This document shows, one piece after another, positions 8,978-17,304 of a stretch of DNA of 64,000 bases. Source of the stretch: Paraburkholderia dilworthii (lineage in GTDB: Bacteria > Pseudomonadota > Gammaproteobacteria > Burkholderiales > Burkholderiaceae). Each line of letters starts with the position of its first letter. Position 1 is the stretch's first letter. Made by a program: the position numbers and the translations under genes. Under the pieces are notes generated by a model. The model did no database searches and had not been told where the DNA came from. It worked only from the letters and a program-made list of their open reading frames with translations. The stretch is taken from contig NZ_AWZT01000029.1 in NCBI RefSeq assembly GCF_000472525.1, positions 29,632 through 93,631 of the forward strand, in the 5' to 3' direction.

Positions 8978-9079
8978 ATGAGTTCGTATCAGGCCGTATC
9001 GAGCCGGCCAGACTGGTCAATCGCTAATCAACCGCGCGCGGCGCACGCTTTGCCGATATCGCTTTCGTTACCGCGCTGA
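8978..9079 (+). CDS. Small open frame of 33 codons between otnC and otnI
   Basis: ATG at 8978 is preceded by AAGGAA at 8965-8970 with good spacing. The frame encodes 33 residues starting MSSYQAVSSRPDWSIAN and ends in TGA at 9077-9079, 25 bp before the otnI start. It fills the only sizeable gap in an otherwise tight operon. It could be a leader peptide or the remnant of a lost gene start; no family is recognised and it may not be expressed. Confidence 0.25.
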   Translation: MSSYQAVSSRPDWSIANQPRAAHALPISLSLPR

Positions 9080-9104
9080 ACATCGCTTGAAAGGAGTTGC
9101 CGCC

Positions 9105-9893
9105 ATGCCTCGCTTCGCCGCGAATCTGTCGATGATGTACAACGAGCACGCTTTTCTGGACCGTTTCGCTGCTGCGGCAAAAGACGGTTTCAAAGCGGTC
9201 GAGTTTCTGTTTCCCTACGATTTCCGTGTGGGAGAAATCAAGGCGCGGCTCGATGCAAACGGTCTGACGCAAGCGCTCTTTAACGCGCCGCCCGGCAACT
9301 GGGCGGCGGGCGAGCGCGGCATTGCAACGCTGCCCGGCCGCGAAGACGAATTCCGCCGAAGCATCGACACGGCGCTCGAGTACGCGCGCGTGATCGGCAA
9401 TCGCAAGCTGCATGTGATGGCCGGGCTTATCGGCGCGGACGACCCGCGCGAACGACATCGCGAGGTGTATCTGCACAACCTCGCGTATGCGGCGAAAGCC
9501 GCGCAGGCCGAGGGCATCATGGTGGTAATCGAGCCGATCAATACACGCGACATACCGGGCTTTTTCCTCAACCGGCAGGACGAAGCGCAGGCCATTTGCG
9601 CGGCAGTCGGCGAGCCGAATCTGAAAGTGCAGTTCGACTGTTATCACTGCCAGATCGTGGAGGGCGATCTCGCGGAAAAGCTCAAGCGCGATCACGCAGG
9701 CATCGGTCATATCCAGATTGCGGGCGTGCCGGAGCGGCATGAGCCGGACACGGGCGAGATCAACTATCCGTATCTGTTCGACGTGATCGATTCGCTCGGC
9801 TACGACGGCTATATCGGTTGCGAATACCGGCCGCGCGCCGCGACTTCCGCGGGACTCGGCTGGCTCAAGCCGTATCTCGGCGAGGCTCAATAA
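9105..9893 (+). CDS. otnI: 2-oxo-tetronate isomerase (hydroxypyruvate isomerase family)
   Basis: 262 residues in the xylose-isomerase-like TIM-barrel family. It opens with PRFAANLSMMYNEHAFLDRF, as OtnI/Hyi proteins do, and carries VVIEPINTRDIPGFFL near residue 140, FDCYHCQIVEGDLA near 175 and IGCEYRP near 240, supplying the metal-binding acids and histidine. It interconverts 2-oxo- and 3-oxo-tetronate. ATG 9105 was chosen because AAGGAG sits at 9091-9096; a TTG in frame at 9087 lies upstream of that site. denD follows after 20 bp. Confidence 0.9.
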   Translation: MPRFAANLSMMYNEHAFLDRFAAAAKDGFKAVEFLFPYDFRVGEIKARLDANGLTQALFNAPPGNWAAGERGIATLPGREDEFRRSIDTALEYARVIGNRKLHVMAGLIGADDPRERHREVYLHNLAYAAKAAQAEGIMVVIEPINTRDIPGFFLNRQDEAQAICAAVGEPNLKVQFDCYHCQIVEGDLAEKLKRDHAGIGHIQIAGVPERHEPDTGEINYPYLFDVIDSLGYDGYIGCEYRPRAATSAGLGWLKPYLGEAQ

Positions 9894-9913
9894 TTCACGA
9901 GGACAAGCGAATC

Positions 9914-10894
9914 ATGAAATTACTGATTACCGGCGGCGCGGGATTTCTCGGCCAACGCCTCGCGCGTGAGCTGCTCGCGCGCGGTTCGTTGAAAGACGCG
10001 CAGGGCGCGCCGCAAGCCATCACCGAACTGATATTGCTCGACGTGGCGCAGGCAAACGATTTCGGCGACAGCCGCGTGCGCAGCGAAGTGGGCGATATCG
10101 CGCAACGGAGCGTGCTTGAGCGCGTGATCGACGAGAACACCGCGGCGATTTTTCACCTTGCGGCGGTCGTGAGCGGCCAGGCAGAAGCCGATTTCGATCT
10201 GGGCATGCGCATCAATCTGGACGCGTCGCACCTGTTGCTCGACGTATGCCGACAACGCGGGCATCGGCCGCGCGTGGTATTCACGAGTTCGGTCGCGGTG
10301 TACGGCGGCGACTTGCCCGACATCGTGCAGAACGATACGGCGCTTAATCCGCAGTCGTCGTACGGAGCGCAAAAGGCGATCGCCGAATTGCTGCTCAACG
10401 ATTATTCGCGGCGCGGTTTCGTCGACGGGCGCGTTCTGCGCCTGCCTACCATCAGCGTGCGCCCCGGTAAGCCGAACGCGGCGGCGTCGTCGTTCGCGAG
10501 CGGCATTATCCGCGAGCCGCTGAACGGTGAAGAGGCCGTGTGCCCCGTCAGCGGTTCTACGCGCCTGTGGCTGCTGTCGCCGCGTAAAGCGATCGAGTGC
10601 CTGATCGCCGGACTCGAACTCGATACCGCGACGCTCGGCAACCAGCGCGTGCTCAATTTGCCGGGTATTTCCGTCAGCGTCGACGAAATGGTTGCGGCAC
10701 TGCGCGAAGTCGCCGGAGACGAAGTCGCGAAGCGGATCGTGTGGCAGCCGGACGCGCGCGTGGAAAAGATGGTCGGCAGCTGGCCGGCGCGTTGGGATAC
10801 GTCGCGTGCCGAACAACTTGGCCTACGCGGCGAGCAAAATTTCGCCGACGTAATCCGCGCGTATATCGCGGACGAAGGCGTTCAAGCGCGCTGA
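9914..10894 (+). CDS. denD: D-erythronate dehydrogenase (extended SDR)
   Basis: 326 residues of the NAD-dependent epimerase/dehydratase family. The nucleotide-binding GGAGFLGQRLAREL is at residues 7-20, the active-site serine in VFTSSVAVYGG near 120 and the YxxxK pair in SYGAQKAIAE near 150. It should oxidise D-erythronate to the 2-oxo acid that OtnI then isomerises, so one operon handles both L-threonate and D-erythronate. It is the last gene of the run; no clear terminator was found after its stop at 10894. Confidence 0.9.
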   Translation: MKLLITGGAGFLGQRLARELLARGSLKDAQGAPQAITELILLDVAQANDFGDSRVRSEVGDIAQRSVLERVIDENTAAIFHLAAVVSGQAEADFDLGMRINLDASHLLLDVCRQRGHRPRVVFTSSVAVYGGDLPDIVQNDTALNPQSSYGAQKAIAELLLNDYSRRGFVDGRVLRLPTISVRPGKPNAAASSFASGIIREPLNGEEAVCPVSGSTRLWLLSPRKAIECLIAGLELDTATLGNQRVLNLPGISVSVDEMVAALREVAGDEVAKRIVWQPDARVEKMVGSWPARWDTSRAEQLGLRGEQNFADVIRAYIADEGVQAR

Positions 10895-11017
10895 AGCTCC
10901 CTCTACGCCCCATGTCCCGGCCGTGAGAACGCTTCCGGCCGATCGGCGTATCAATCGTCAGACTTCTGCAAGCGCGCGGCGTCTCTCACGTATTCCATGG
11001 TGAGGGGCGCCGCGCGC

Positions 11018-11047
11018 TTGACAGCATTTCGGCCACACGCCTATTAT
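11018..11047 (+). promoter_or_regulatory. Sigma-70-type promoter of pcaF
   Basis: TTGACA at 11018-11023 and TATTAT at 11042-11047 are separated by 18 bp, close to consensus. Transcription would start near 11054 and leave about 200 bases of leader before the pcaF ATG. The rest of the denD-pcaF gap (10895-11255) shows only the repeats at 11058-11093 and no gene. Confidence 0.7.
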
Positions 11048-11057
11048 TGGGCCTTGT

Positions 11058-11093
11058 TGTTCGTTATATGACCGTCTGTTCGCGTAAAGAACA
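11058..11093 (+). promoter_or_regulatory. Three half-site repeats, possible IclR-type operator of pcaF
   Basis: TGTTCG occurs at 11058-11063 and again at 11077-11082, and the inverted form GAACA lies at 11089-11093. One direct plus one inverted copy spaced by about two helical turns recalls the three-repeat sites described for PobR/PcaU-type IclR regulators. The site lies at or just after the predicted transcription start. Confidence 0.45.
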
Positions 11094-11255
11094 AAACGGT
11101 TGGCGGCTCGAACACATCGTTCACCATCCTGCGCTAAGCTGAATTCACGCGGCGGCTGCCCGGCAGCCGCCCGGCCGATGGCCGACGCATCCGCCCGCGC
11201 CGCATGCATCCATGCTGACGGCGCGGCGCGCGCAGCACATCACTGGAGACATCAC

Positions 11256-12458
11256 ATGACCGAAGCATTCCTGTGCGACGCGATTCGCACACCCATCGGC
11301 CGCTATGCGGGTTCACTGTCGTCGGTTCGCGCTGACGATCTGGGCGCCGTGCCGCTGAAGGCGCTGATGGAGCGCAACAAGAACGTCGACTGGAACATCA
11401 TCGACGACGTGATCTACGGCTGCGCGAATCAGGCCGGCGAAGACAACCGCAACGTCGCGCGCATGTCGCTGCTGCTGGCGGGGCTGCCGAAAGACGTGCC
11501 CGGCTCGACCGTGAACCGTCTATGCGGCTCGGGCATGGACGCGATCGGCATCGCCGCGCGCGCAATCAAGTCGGGCGAGGCGGCGTTGATGGTGGCGGGC
11601 GGTGTCGAGAGCATGAGCCGCGCGCCGTTCGTCATGGGCAAGGCGACGAGCGCGTTTTCGCGCCAGGCGGATATTTACGACACCACCATCGGCTGGCGTT
11701 TCGTCAATTCGTTGATGAAGCAGATGTACGGCGTCGACTCGATGCCCGAAACCGGCGAGAACGTGGCGACCGATTACAACATCAGCCGCGCCGATCAGGA
11801 CGCGTTCGCGCTGCGCAGCCAGCAGAAGGCTGCGCGCGCGCAGAAGGACGGCACGCTCGCACAGGAAATCGTCGGCGTGACGATCGCGCAGAAGAAGGGC
11901 GATCCGATCACGGTGTCGCAAGACGAGCATCCGCGTGAAACGAGCCTTGAGGCGCTCGCGAAACTGAGGGGCGTGGTGCGCCCGGACGGCACCGTGACCG
12001 CAGGCAACGCATCGGGTGTCAACGACGGTGCAGCGGCGCTCCTGCTCGCCAACGAAGAGACGGCAAAGCGCTTTGGCCTCACGCCGCGCGCTCGCGTGCT
12101 CGGCATTGCGACGGCGGGCGTCGCGCCGCGCGTGATGGGCATGGGCCCGGCGCCCGCTGCGCAAAAGTTGATGGCGCGCCTGAACATGACCATCGACCAG
12201 TTCGACCTGATCGAGTTGAACGAGGCGTTTGCTTCGCAAGGTATTGCGGTGCTGCGCACGCTCGGCGTGGCCGACGACGACGCACGCGTGAACCCGAACG
12301 GCGGCGCGATCGCGCTGGGTCATCCGCTTGGCATGAGCGGCGCGCGCCTCGTGACGACGGCGATGTATCAACTGCAACGCACGCAAGGGCGTTTTGCACT
12401 GTGCACAATGTGCATTGGCGTGGGCCAGGGCATCGCAATCGCGATCGAACGCGTGTGA
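11256..12458 (+). CDS. pcaF: 3-oxoadipyl-CoA thiolase (beta-ketoadipate pathway)
   Basis: 400 residues, full thiolase length. The opening FLCDAIRTPIGRYAGSLS is characteristic of PcaF. The acyl-accepting cysteine is in NRLCGSGMDAIGI near residue 90; NEAFASQG near 325, NPNGGAIALGHPLG near 348 and CTMCIGVGQG near 385 complete the active site. It cleaves 3-oxoadipyl-CoA to succinyl-CoA and acetyl-CoA. ATG 11256 has GGAGAC eight bases upstream. It stands alone with its own promoter and terminator. A general acetyl-CoA acetyltransferase is the less likely alternative. Confidence 0.9.
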   Translation: MTEAFLCDAIRTPIGRYAGSLSSVRADDLGAVPLKALMERNKNVDWNIIDDVIYGCANQAGEDNRNVARMSLLLAGLPKDVPGSTVNRLCGSGMDAIGIAARAIKSGEAALMVAGGVESMSRAPFVMGKATSAFSRQADIYDTTIGWRFVNSLMKQMYGVDSMPETGENVATDYNISRADQDAFALRSQQKAARAQKDGTLAQEIVGVTIAQKKGDPITVSQDEHPRETSLEALAKLRGVVRPDGTVTAGNASGVNDGAAALLLANEETAKRFGLTPRARVLGIATAGVAPRVMGMGPAPAAQKLMARLNMTIDQFDLIELNEAFASQGIAVLRTLGVADDDARVNPNGGAIALGHPLGMSGARLVTTAMYQLQRTQGRFALCTMCIGVGQGIAIAIERV

Positions 12459-12502
12459 TGGTTTAGCGCGCATGCGTGCGCATGCAGCGCTTCGCTTTAC
12501 TG

Positions 12503-12539
12503 AACAGCCTCTTCGCTAACGCCAGGAGGCTGTTTTTTT
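12503..12539 (+). terminator. Rho-independent terminator after pcaF
   Basis: AACAGCCTC at 12503-12511 pairs with GAGGCTGTT at 12526-12534 around a 14-base loop, and a run of T to 12539 follows. It lies 45 bp after the pcaF stop. Confidence 0.85.
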
Positions 12540-12631
12540 ATACGTCGCACTTCGACAATGGAGGCGCTGCATGCACTGAATTGCACAGTATGCACGGCAA
12601 GGCGTCCATCACCAGGCGGCCATTCGCGCGA

Positions 12632-12659
12632 TTGAAGCTTCTCGTAAGGGATGTACAAT
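12632..12659 (+). promoter_or_regulatory. Promoter for the exported protein gene at 12761
   Basis: TTGAAG at 12632-12637 and TACAAT at 12654-12659 are separated by 16 bp. The predicted start near 12666 leaves about 95 bases of leader. Nothing else is seen in 12540-12760. Confidence 0.5.
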
Positions 12660-12760
12660 CGTTGCGCTACACCTTTAGTCAAGCGTCCTGAATATATGCA
12701 CATTCGACGTTATGCGGAATGGGCAACTATTGCACGGGCGATTTATCGAGGAGAGCGTAA

Positions 12761-13357
12761 ATGAAGGCAGCGACGATTGGAGCAGCATTGACGGCGGCGA
12801 TGCTCGCCGCGGCTCAACCGGCATGGGCGCAAGACCCGATGGCGAGCACCGCGCAAGGCGTCGTGAGTGCGGTGGAGCCTGTGCATATGAAGGCCACAAT
12901 CGTGGGCATCGATCCAGGCAGCCGCTCGCTCACGCTGCAAGGGCCGAACGGCAACGCAGTGATCGTGCTCGTGGGCCAGCAAGTCGCCGGTTTCGAAAAA
13001 CTGAAGGTGGGCGACCATGTGGATGCGCTCTATAAAAACGCACTGCTCGTGAAGGCCGAGCGGGTGACGGGCAAAGGCAAGGGCATTCGTGAACGTGTCG
13101 ATACGCAGGTCTACACACCGGCCTCGGGCGGGTTCGAATCGGCGCGCCAGATCGAAGTACTCGCCACCGTGCAGAAGATCGACCGTAAGCGGCGCCTCGT
13201 CACGTTGCGCGGCGCGTATCAGACCCAAACACTCGAGGCCGGTCCGCAAGTCGATCTCACAGGCGTGAAGGCAGGCGACACGATTCACGCGGTATTCGTT
13301 TCGGCTGCTGCTGTGCAAATCACGCCGCAAGACGCGGCGCAAGGCACGGCTCAATAA
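12761..13357 (+). CDS. Exported protein of unknown function
   Basis: 198 residues. A clear signal peptide (MKAATIGAALTAAMLAAAQPAWA, cleavage after about 24) is followed by a small beta-rich protein with two similar halves: KATIVGIDPGSRSLTLQGPN near residue 45 and ATVQKIDRKRRLVTLRGAY near 130. That duplication looks like tandem small barrels of the DUF5666 kind, which is an inference from pattern only. GAGGAGAG lies just before the ATG. It has its own promoter at 12632 and a strong terminator at 13374, so it is monocistronic. No function can be given. Confidence 0.75.
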   Translation: MKAATIGAALTAAMLAAAQPAWAQDPMASTAQGVVSAVEPVHMKATIVGIDPGSRSLTLQGPNGNAVIVLVGQQVAGFEKLKVGDHVDALYKNALLVKAERVTGKGKGIRERVDTQVYTPASGGFESARQIEVLATVQKIDRKRRLVTLRGAYQTQTLEAGPQVDLTGVKAGDTIHAVFVSAAAVQITPQDAAQGTAQ

Positions 13358-13373
13358 AGCGTAGGTCTAGTTG

Positions 13374-13413
13374 CGGCGCGATGGCTTTACCGGCCATCGC
13401 GCCGTTAATTTTT
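13374..13413 (+). terminator. Strong intrinsic terminator
   Basis: A perfect 12-bp stem (CGGCGCGATGGC at 13374-13385 with GCCATCGCGCCG at 13393-13404) closes a 7-base loop, and TTAATTTTT follows. It ends the gene at 12761 and, lying between convergent genes, may also slow transcription arriving from DUF2917. Confidence 0.85.
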
Positions 13414-13469
13414 CAGGGCTTGCGACGCGCATGCCCAATGCAATTGCGCAATGCACGCCCCAGGCAATG

Positions 13470-13847
13470 TCAGCGCGGCGTCGGCGGGCCCAGGCTTAGA
13501 CACGCGAGCCGGTTCAGCCAGCGCTCGAAGAAGCCTTGCGCGGGCAGCGGGCAGGTGAGCGAAACGTGTGCCGTGCGTTCGCCGTCAGTGCTGAGCCATA
13601 TGCGTTCGCCGCGTTGCAGACTGAATGTCTGGCCGGGCGTGAGCCAGTGATCGTACGGCGAACTGATGCGCGTGAGCCAAAGGCGCGCACCATTGACCGC
13701 GAGCGTGCTGTCCGCGTCGACACGCCATGTCAGCGTCGCGCCGGGCGCGACCGGAAAATGCACCACCACTTTCGGTAGACGCTCGTCCTGTTGATACGCA
13801 TAAGGGTGTGCGTCGCCGTCCATGCACTGCGGGCTTGCCTGATCCAT
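13470..13847 (-). CDS. DUF2917 domain protein
   Basis: 125 residues, cytosolic. The core reads VVVHFPVAPGATLTWRVD, then GARLWLTRISSPYDHWLTPG and RGERIWLSTDGER, the beta-strand pattern of DUF2917 proteins common in Burkholderiaceae. The start at 13847 is preceded by GGAGAGC; the frame remains open upstream, but that site decides the start. A hairpin at 13894-13924 lies about 50 bp upstream and could act as a leader element. Function unknown. Confidence 0.8.
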   Translation of the reverse strand: MDQASPQCMDGDAHPYAYQQDERLPKVVVHFPVAPGATLTWRVDADSTLAVNGARLWLTRISSPYDHWLTPGQTFSLQRGERIWLSTDGERTAHVSLTCPLPAQGFFERWLNRLACLSLGPPTPR

Positions 13848-13893
13848 CTTGCTCTCCGTTATCGAGCCGGCTGACGGAGACGCCCCCAAAACA

Positions 13894-13924
13894 AAAGGCC
13901 CCTTCCGTTACCGGCGGGGCCTTT
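13894..13924 (-). promoter_or_regulatory. Hairpin upstream of DUF2917, terminator- or attenuator-like
   Basis: AAAGGCCCC at 13894-13902 pairs with GGGGCCTTT at 13916-13924 (9 bp, 13-base loop). Read on the minus strand the hairpin is followed by TTTTGTTTTG, resembling a weak terminator in front of the DUF2917 gene. The rest of 13848-14351 shows no convincing gene, only short palindromes such as GACATGTC near 14172. Confidence 0.4.
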
Positions 13925-14351
13925 GGGGTCTTGTTTTGCAGATTCAGACTGCTAACGCGCACATGCTCCCATAGGCCAGCCGATGATGGCTCGCATTGGG
14001 TTTTTAATCGCTACGGCGATGGAGGTGTGCGTCAACATGAAATCGAGTGTGCCGTTTTGCCGCACGCGCTGTCAATAAAAATCGGCCACGGTTTTTAGTA
14101 GACGTGCGGCGGCGGTAGCCGCTCAGGCAGCGATACGACGCGATGTTTTCAGCCGCGACAAATTATGTCGAGACATGTCACGGCCTCGGAAAATCGCTCG
14201 CAAAGCCTTTTCCAGAAGGCTTCTTTCACAATGAAATCGCATGACATATCTTCGCTGCTGACTGTTGCAGTGTGTCCTTCTATAGTCCGTTCATCGCCAC
14301 GCAGCGCAGCAGCAGTCGCACGAAGTGGCCTGAATCCACGAAGGACATACC

Positions 14352-15506
14352 GTGAAAACTCATTCGTTTGCAATCCCGGCCAACGGCGCTTCATCTGCGG
14401 CCGTCACCGCTTGTTCCGCTCGCGTCGCACTGCGCAAACTCGCGCTGACTGCCGCCGCAGCGATGCTCGCATTCGGCAGCGCGTCGGCGTTCGCATGGTC
14501 GCAACACGGCACCGCGTACACCTCGCGCGGCGTCTATAACGAAGGCCACTACGGCTCATGCAGCGGCGGCAGCTGCTCGCATGCGGGCGGCGTCGCCGGA
14601 CCTTATGGCGGCGTGGCGACCAACACCGGCACCGTTACTCGTAATGCGCCAGGCCAGTTTTCGAATTCGGGCACCGCGACCGGGCGCTACGGAAATTCGG
14701 TGCAGCATGCCGGGGACACGAGTTGTGCCGGCGCCACGTGTTCGCATACGGGCGCGCTCACCGGACCGGATGGCAAGACGGCCACCACCTCGGGCGACGT
14801 GACGAAGACCGGCGCGGGGCAATACTCGTCGTCGGGATCGGTGACGCGCTCCAACGGCAACACGGTCGATCACTCGGCGTCGACCAATTGCGCCGGTGCT
14901 TCATGCTCGCGCTCGGGCACGGTAACGGGATCGGACGGCGGCACGGTCGCGCATTCCGGAACGGCGACGCGTGTCGCACCAGGTGTGGTGACGACGTCCT
15001 CCAGCGTGACCGGCACGCACGGCAATACCGTGACGTCGAGTGGAACAGTGGTGAGTACGGGCGTTGTCGCGACGGGCGGGACAACTGTCGTCGTGGCGCC
15101 GAAGCCTGTGGTGTATGTGCCGCCGACGGTTGTGGCTGTGCCCAGCCCTGTCGTCTATGTCCCGCCGCCGCCCGCGCCGGCTGTTGTCGTGACGCCGCAG
15201 CCGGTGGTTTATGCATCGCCGCCTGCGCCGGCTGTTGTTGTGACACCGAAGCCTGTGGTTTATGCACCGCCGCCTGCGCCGGCTGTCGTCGTGACACCGA
15301 AGCCAGTGGTCTACGCACCGCCGCCGCATACCGTCATCATCGCGCCGAAGCCAGTTGCTTATGTCGCGCCGCCTGTTATCTACGCGCCGCCGCCAGTCGT
15401 CTACGTCGCACCGCGCCGGGTCTATATCGCGCCGGCGCCGCGCCCGGCGGTTTGGGTGCCGGCTCATTGGGTCGGCAATCTGTATGTGCCGGCGCACTGG
15501 GCCTGA
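14352..15506 (+). CDS. Exported repeat protein with a Ser/Thr/Gly/Cys-rich region and a proline-rich stalk
   Basis: 384 residues. A long signal peptide ends near residue 49 (AFGSASAFAW). Residues about 55-235 are repeats of roughly 48 residues, each with a C-x4-C pair followed by S/T/G-rich turns (for example SCSGGSCSHAGG, SCAGATCSHTG, NCAGASCSRSG), suggesting a beta-solenoid. Residues about 250-360 are a proline-rich stalk built on PPAPAVVVTPKPVVYAP. The end is aromatic (PAVWVPAHWVGNLYVPAHW), like surface-associated YXWGXW-type tails. Probably an exported surface or envelope protein; no enzymatic motif. Its stop overlaps the next ATG (TGATG). Confidence 0.75.
   Translation: MKTHSFAIPANGASSAAVTACSARVALRKLALTAAAAMLAFGSASAFAWSQHGTAYTSRGVYNEGHYGSCSGGSCSHAGGVAGPYGGVATNTGTVTRNAPGQFSNSGTATGRYGNSVQHAGDTSCAGATCSHTGALTGPDGKTATTSGDVTKTGAGQYSSSGSVTRSNGNTVDHSASTNCAGASCSRSGTVTGSDGGTVAHSGTATRVAPGVVTTSSSVTGTHGNTVTSSGTVVSTGVVATGGTTVVVAPKPVVYVPPTVVAVPSPVVYVPPPPAPAVVVTPQPVVYASPPAPAVVVTPKPVVYAPPPAPAVVVTPKPVVYAPPPHTVIIAPKPVAYVAPPVIYAPPPVVYVAPRRVYIAPAPRPAVWVPAHWVGNLYVPAHWA
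15168..15320 (+). repeat. Three tandem 51-bp repeats inside the stalk region
   Basis: Near-identical units at 15168-15218, 15219-15269 and 15270-15320 encode PPAPAVVVTPKPVVYAP or close variants. The copies differ at a few mostly synonymous positions. Such in-frame repeats can change number by slippage or recombination and so change stalk length. Confidence 0.85.
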
Positions 15507-15946
15507 TGAGTAAAGCCATGTCATTCAGAATGCGCTTTACCCGCACGGATCCAACCCGTCACGCCAGTCGCTTCAGTCCCGCACGAGCGATGCGGCCCCG
15601 CGTGACGATGTCGGACGAACAACGCGTTGCCGTGCCGCATCGGCGTCCACTGCGTGCATCCAATGCAACCGCCGTTCGAAAAGCCCGCGTATGGGCGACG
15701 ATCATCGTGGTGAGTGCACTTGTGATCGCCGTGCAGAGGTTTATGGCGAATGCAGACGTGCCACGCGAACTCCCTGGGATCGTTTCGCCGACGAACTGCC
15801 CGGCACGCTACGCCGCCTTGCTCGATCTCGCGGAACTGGCGCGCCGCGACGGCACAGCGTCCGACGTCGTCATGCGCGGTTTGAGCAACGGTGAGGGCGC
15901 AATGAACGCATGTCCGCGGATGAGCATCAACGGACGGACACCGTAG
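15506..15946 (+). CDS. Small single-pass membrane protein, unknown
   Basis: 146 residues starting at the ATG that overlaps the stop of the repeat protein (TGATG). The N-terminal 60 residues are basic (RRPLRASNATAVRKARVW). A membrane helix WATIIVVSALVIAVQRF lies at about 64-80, and a polar tail of about 65 residues with two cysteines follows. The coupling to the repeat-protein gene supports a real gene in the same transcript. No family is recognised. Confidence 0.55.
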   Translation: MSKAMSFRMRFTRTDPTRHASRFSPARAMRPRVTMSDEQRVAVPHRRPLRASNATAVRKARVWATIIVVSALVIAVQRFMANADVPRELPGIVSPTNCPARYAALLDLAELARRDGTASDVVMRGLSNGEGAMNACPRMSINGRTP

Positions 15947-15970
15947 CGGGCCGCTCCGCGCTTGTTGCCG

Positions 15971-17200
15971 TTACCGTTGTTCCGGCTGTTCCGGGAGCGC
16001 CAGCGGAAAGCGGATCGTGAATGTGGTGCCCACGCCCTCGCGCGACACGAAGTCGATGTGCGCGCCCAGCACGCGGCACAGTTCCTTGACGATCGCGAGG
16101 CCGAGGCCGGTGCCGGGTATATCGTCGTCGGCGGCCCGTTCGAATTCGCCGAACACGCGATCGGCATCAGCGGGCGCGATGCCCACGCCGGTATCCGACA
16201 CACGGATCGACCAATGTTGCGGATCGGCGATTGCGAACTGCAGCTCGACCTGGCCCGACTTGGTGTACTTGATCGCGTTCGAAAGCAGGTTAACGGCGAT
16301 CTGTTTGAGCTTCAGACGGTTCGACGTTACCGCAGGCAGCGCCGGATCGAACGCCGCGCGCAGCGTGAGCCCCTTTGCCTCGATGGAAGGCCGCGACGAC
16401 GCGACGAGTTCGTCGTAGAGCTCACGCAGGTCCACCTGCTCTAGCGTGAGCGGCGCGCCGTCGCCCAGGATCACCGAGTACTCGACCATTTGCTCGACGA
16501 GCGCCTTCATGTCCGCCGCCTGCCGGTTCGCCAGCTGCAACGCGGTGTCGGCTTTCGCAGGCGCGCGAGCGATCAGTTGCAGTGCCATCGAAAACGCATT
16601 CAGAAAATTACGCAGATCGTGAACCACGCTGCGTGTGATGTGCATGCGCGACTCGTACAACTCGCTGACGAGCCGCTGTTTCAGTGTCAATTCGTGGTTG
16701 GCGCGCTCGAGCCGGCCGGTGTACTCGTCGATCTTGCGGTCGCGTTCGCTGACCACTTCCTTGATCGACGTGAGCGTGACCATGCTGAGCGTTTCCGCGA
16801 TCATGCGGCGCGCGCGCTTCTCGTGACGGCGGGTGAATGCGTTGTCGCGCACGGCGTACTCGTCGAGGGCATCGGCGAGAACCTGATGGAACAGGTCGAG
16901 TTCCCGCACGAGCTCTTCGATTCGATAGCCCTGACGCCAGCGCACCATGCCGTGCTTGCGCGCATCCCGTTCGATCACCGGTTCGACGCGTTCGAGGTCT
17001 TCGATGTCGAGCGCCGCGCACAAGCCGTCGAGAATTTCGGGTAGATGGTCGGCGAGCTGCTGATACGTGAGCTTGTCGGCTTCCACGAGATCGACATCCC
17101 CGAAAACCGCATTCATCCATTGCTCTGTCAATCGAACCCGCTCGGCACGAACGAAGTCGGCGAAGTTGCGTAGCGGGCTAACGCGCGTGTCGTTCGTCAT
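15971..17200 (-). CDS. Soluble sensor histidine kinase with RsbRD_N-like N-terminus
   Basis: 409 residues with no membrane segment. Residues about 10-150 are helical and resemble the RsbRD_N sensor (LRNFADFVRAERVRLTEQW, IERDARKHGMVRWRQGY). A coiled stretch near 150-185 leads to the phosphoacceptor box RSVVHDLRNFLNAFSMALQL, then NLLSNAIKYTKSG (N box), DTGVGIAPADADRVFGEF (G1) and GTGLGLAIVKELCRVLG (G2). No response regulator gene is adjacent, so it is an orphan kinase. A LysR gene lies upstream on the same strand with a 104-bp gap, so joint transcription is possible but uncertain. Confidence 0.9.
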   Translation of the reverse strand: MTNDTRVSPLRNFADFVRAERVRLTEQWMNAVFGDVDLVEADKLTYQQLADHLPEILDGLCAALDIEDLERVEPVIERDARKHGMVRWRQGYRIEELVRELDLFHQVLADALDEYAVRDNAFTRRHEKRARRMIAETLSMVTLTSIKEVVSERDRKIDEYTGRLERANHELTLKQRLVSELYESRMHITRSVVHDLRNFLNAFSMALQLIARAPAKADTALQLANRQAADMKALVEQMVEYSVILGDGAPLTLEQVDLRELYDELVASSRPSIEAKGLTLRAAFDPALPAVTSNRLKLKQIAVNLLSNAIKYTKSGQVELQFAIADPQHWSIRVSDTGVGIAPADADRVFGEFERAADDDIPGTGLGLAIVKELCRVLGAHIDFVSREGVGTTFTIRFPLALPEQPEQR

Positions 17201-17304
17201 GGTGCGGTGGATCAGGTTTTGAGAACTTGCATGCGCTCTGATGGCGGCAGCCCATTATCACCGCAAAATCGGCGGCTCGGCGTCGAAATCGCGGGGCTGC
17301 CGAT

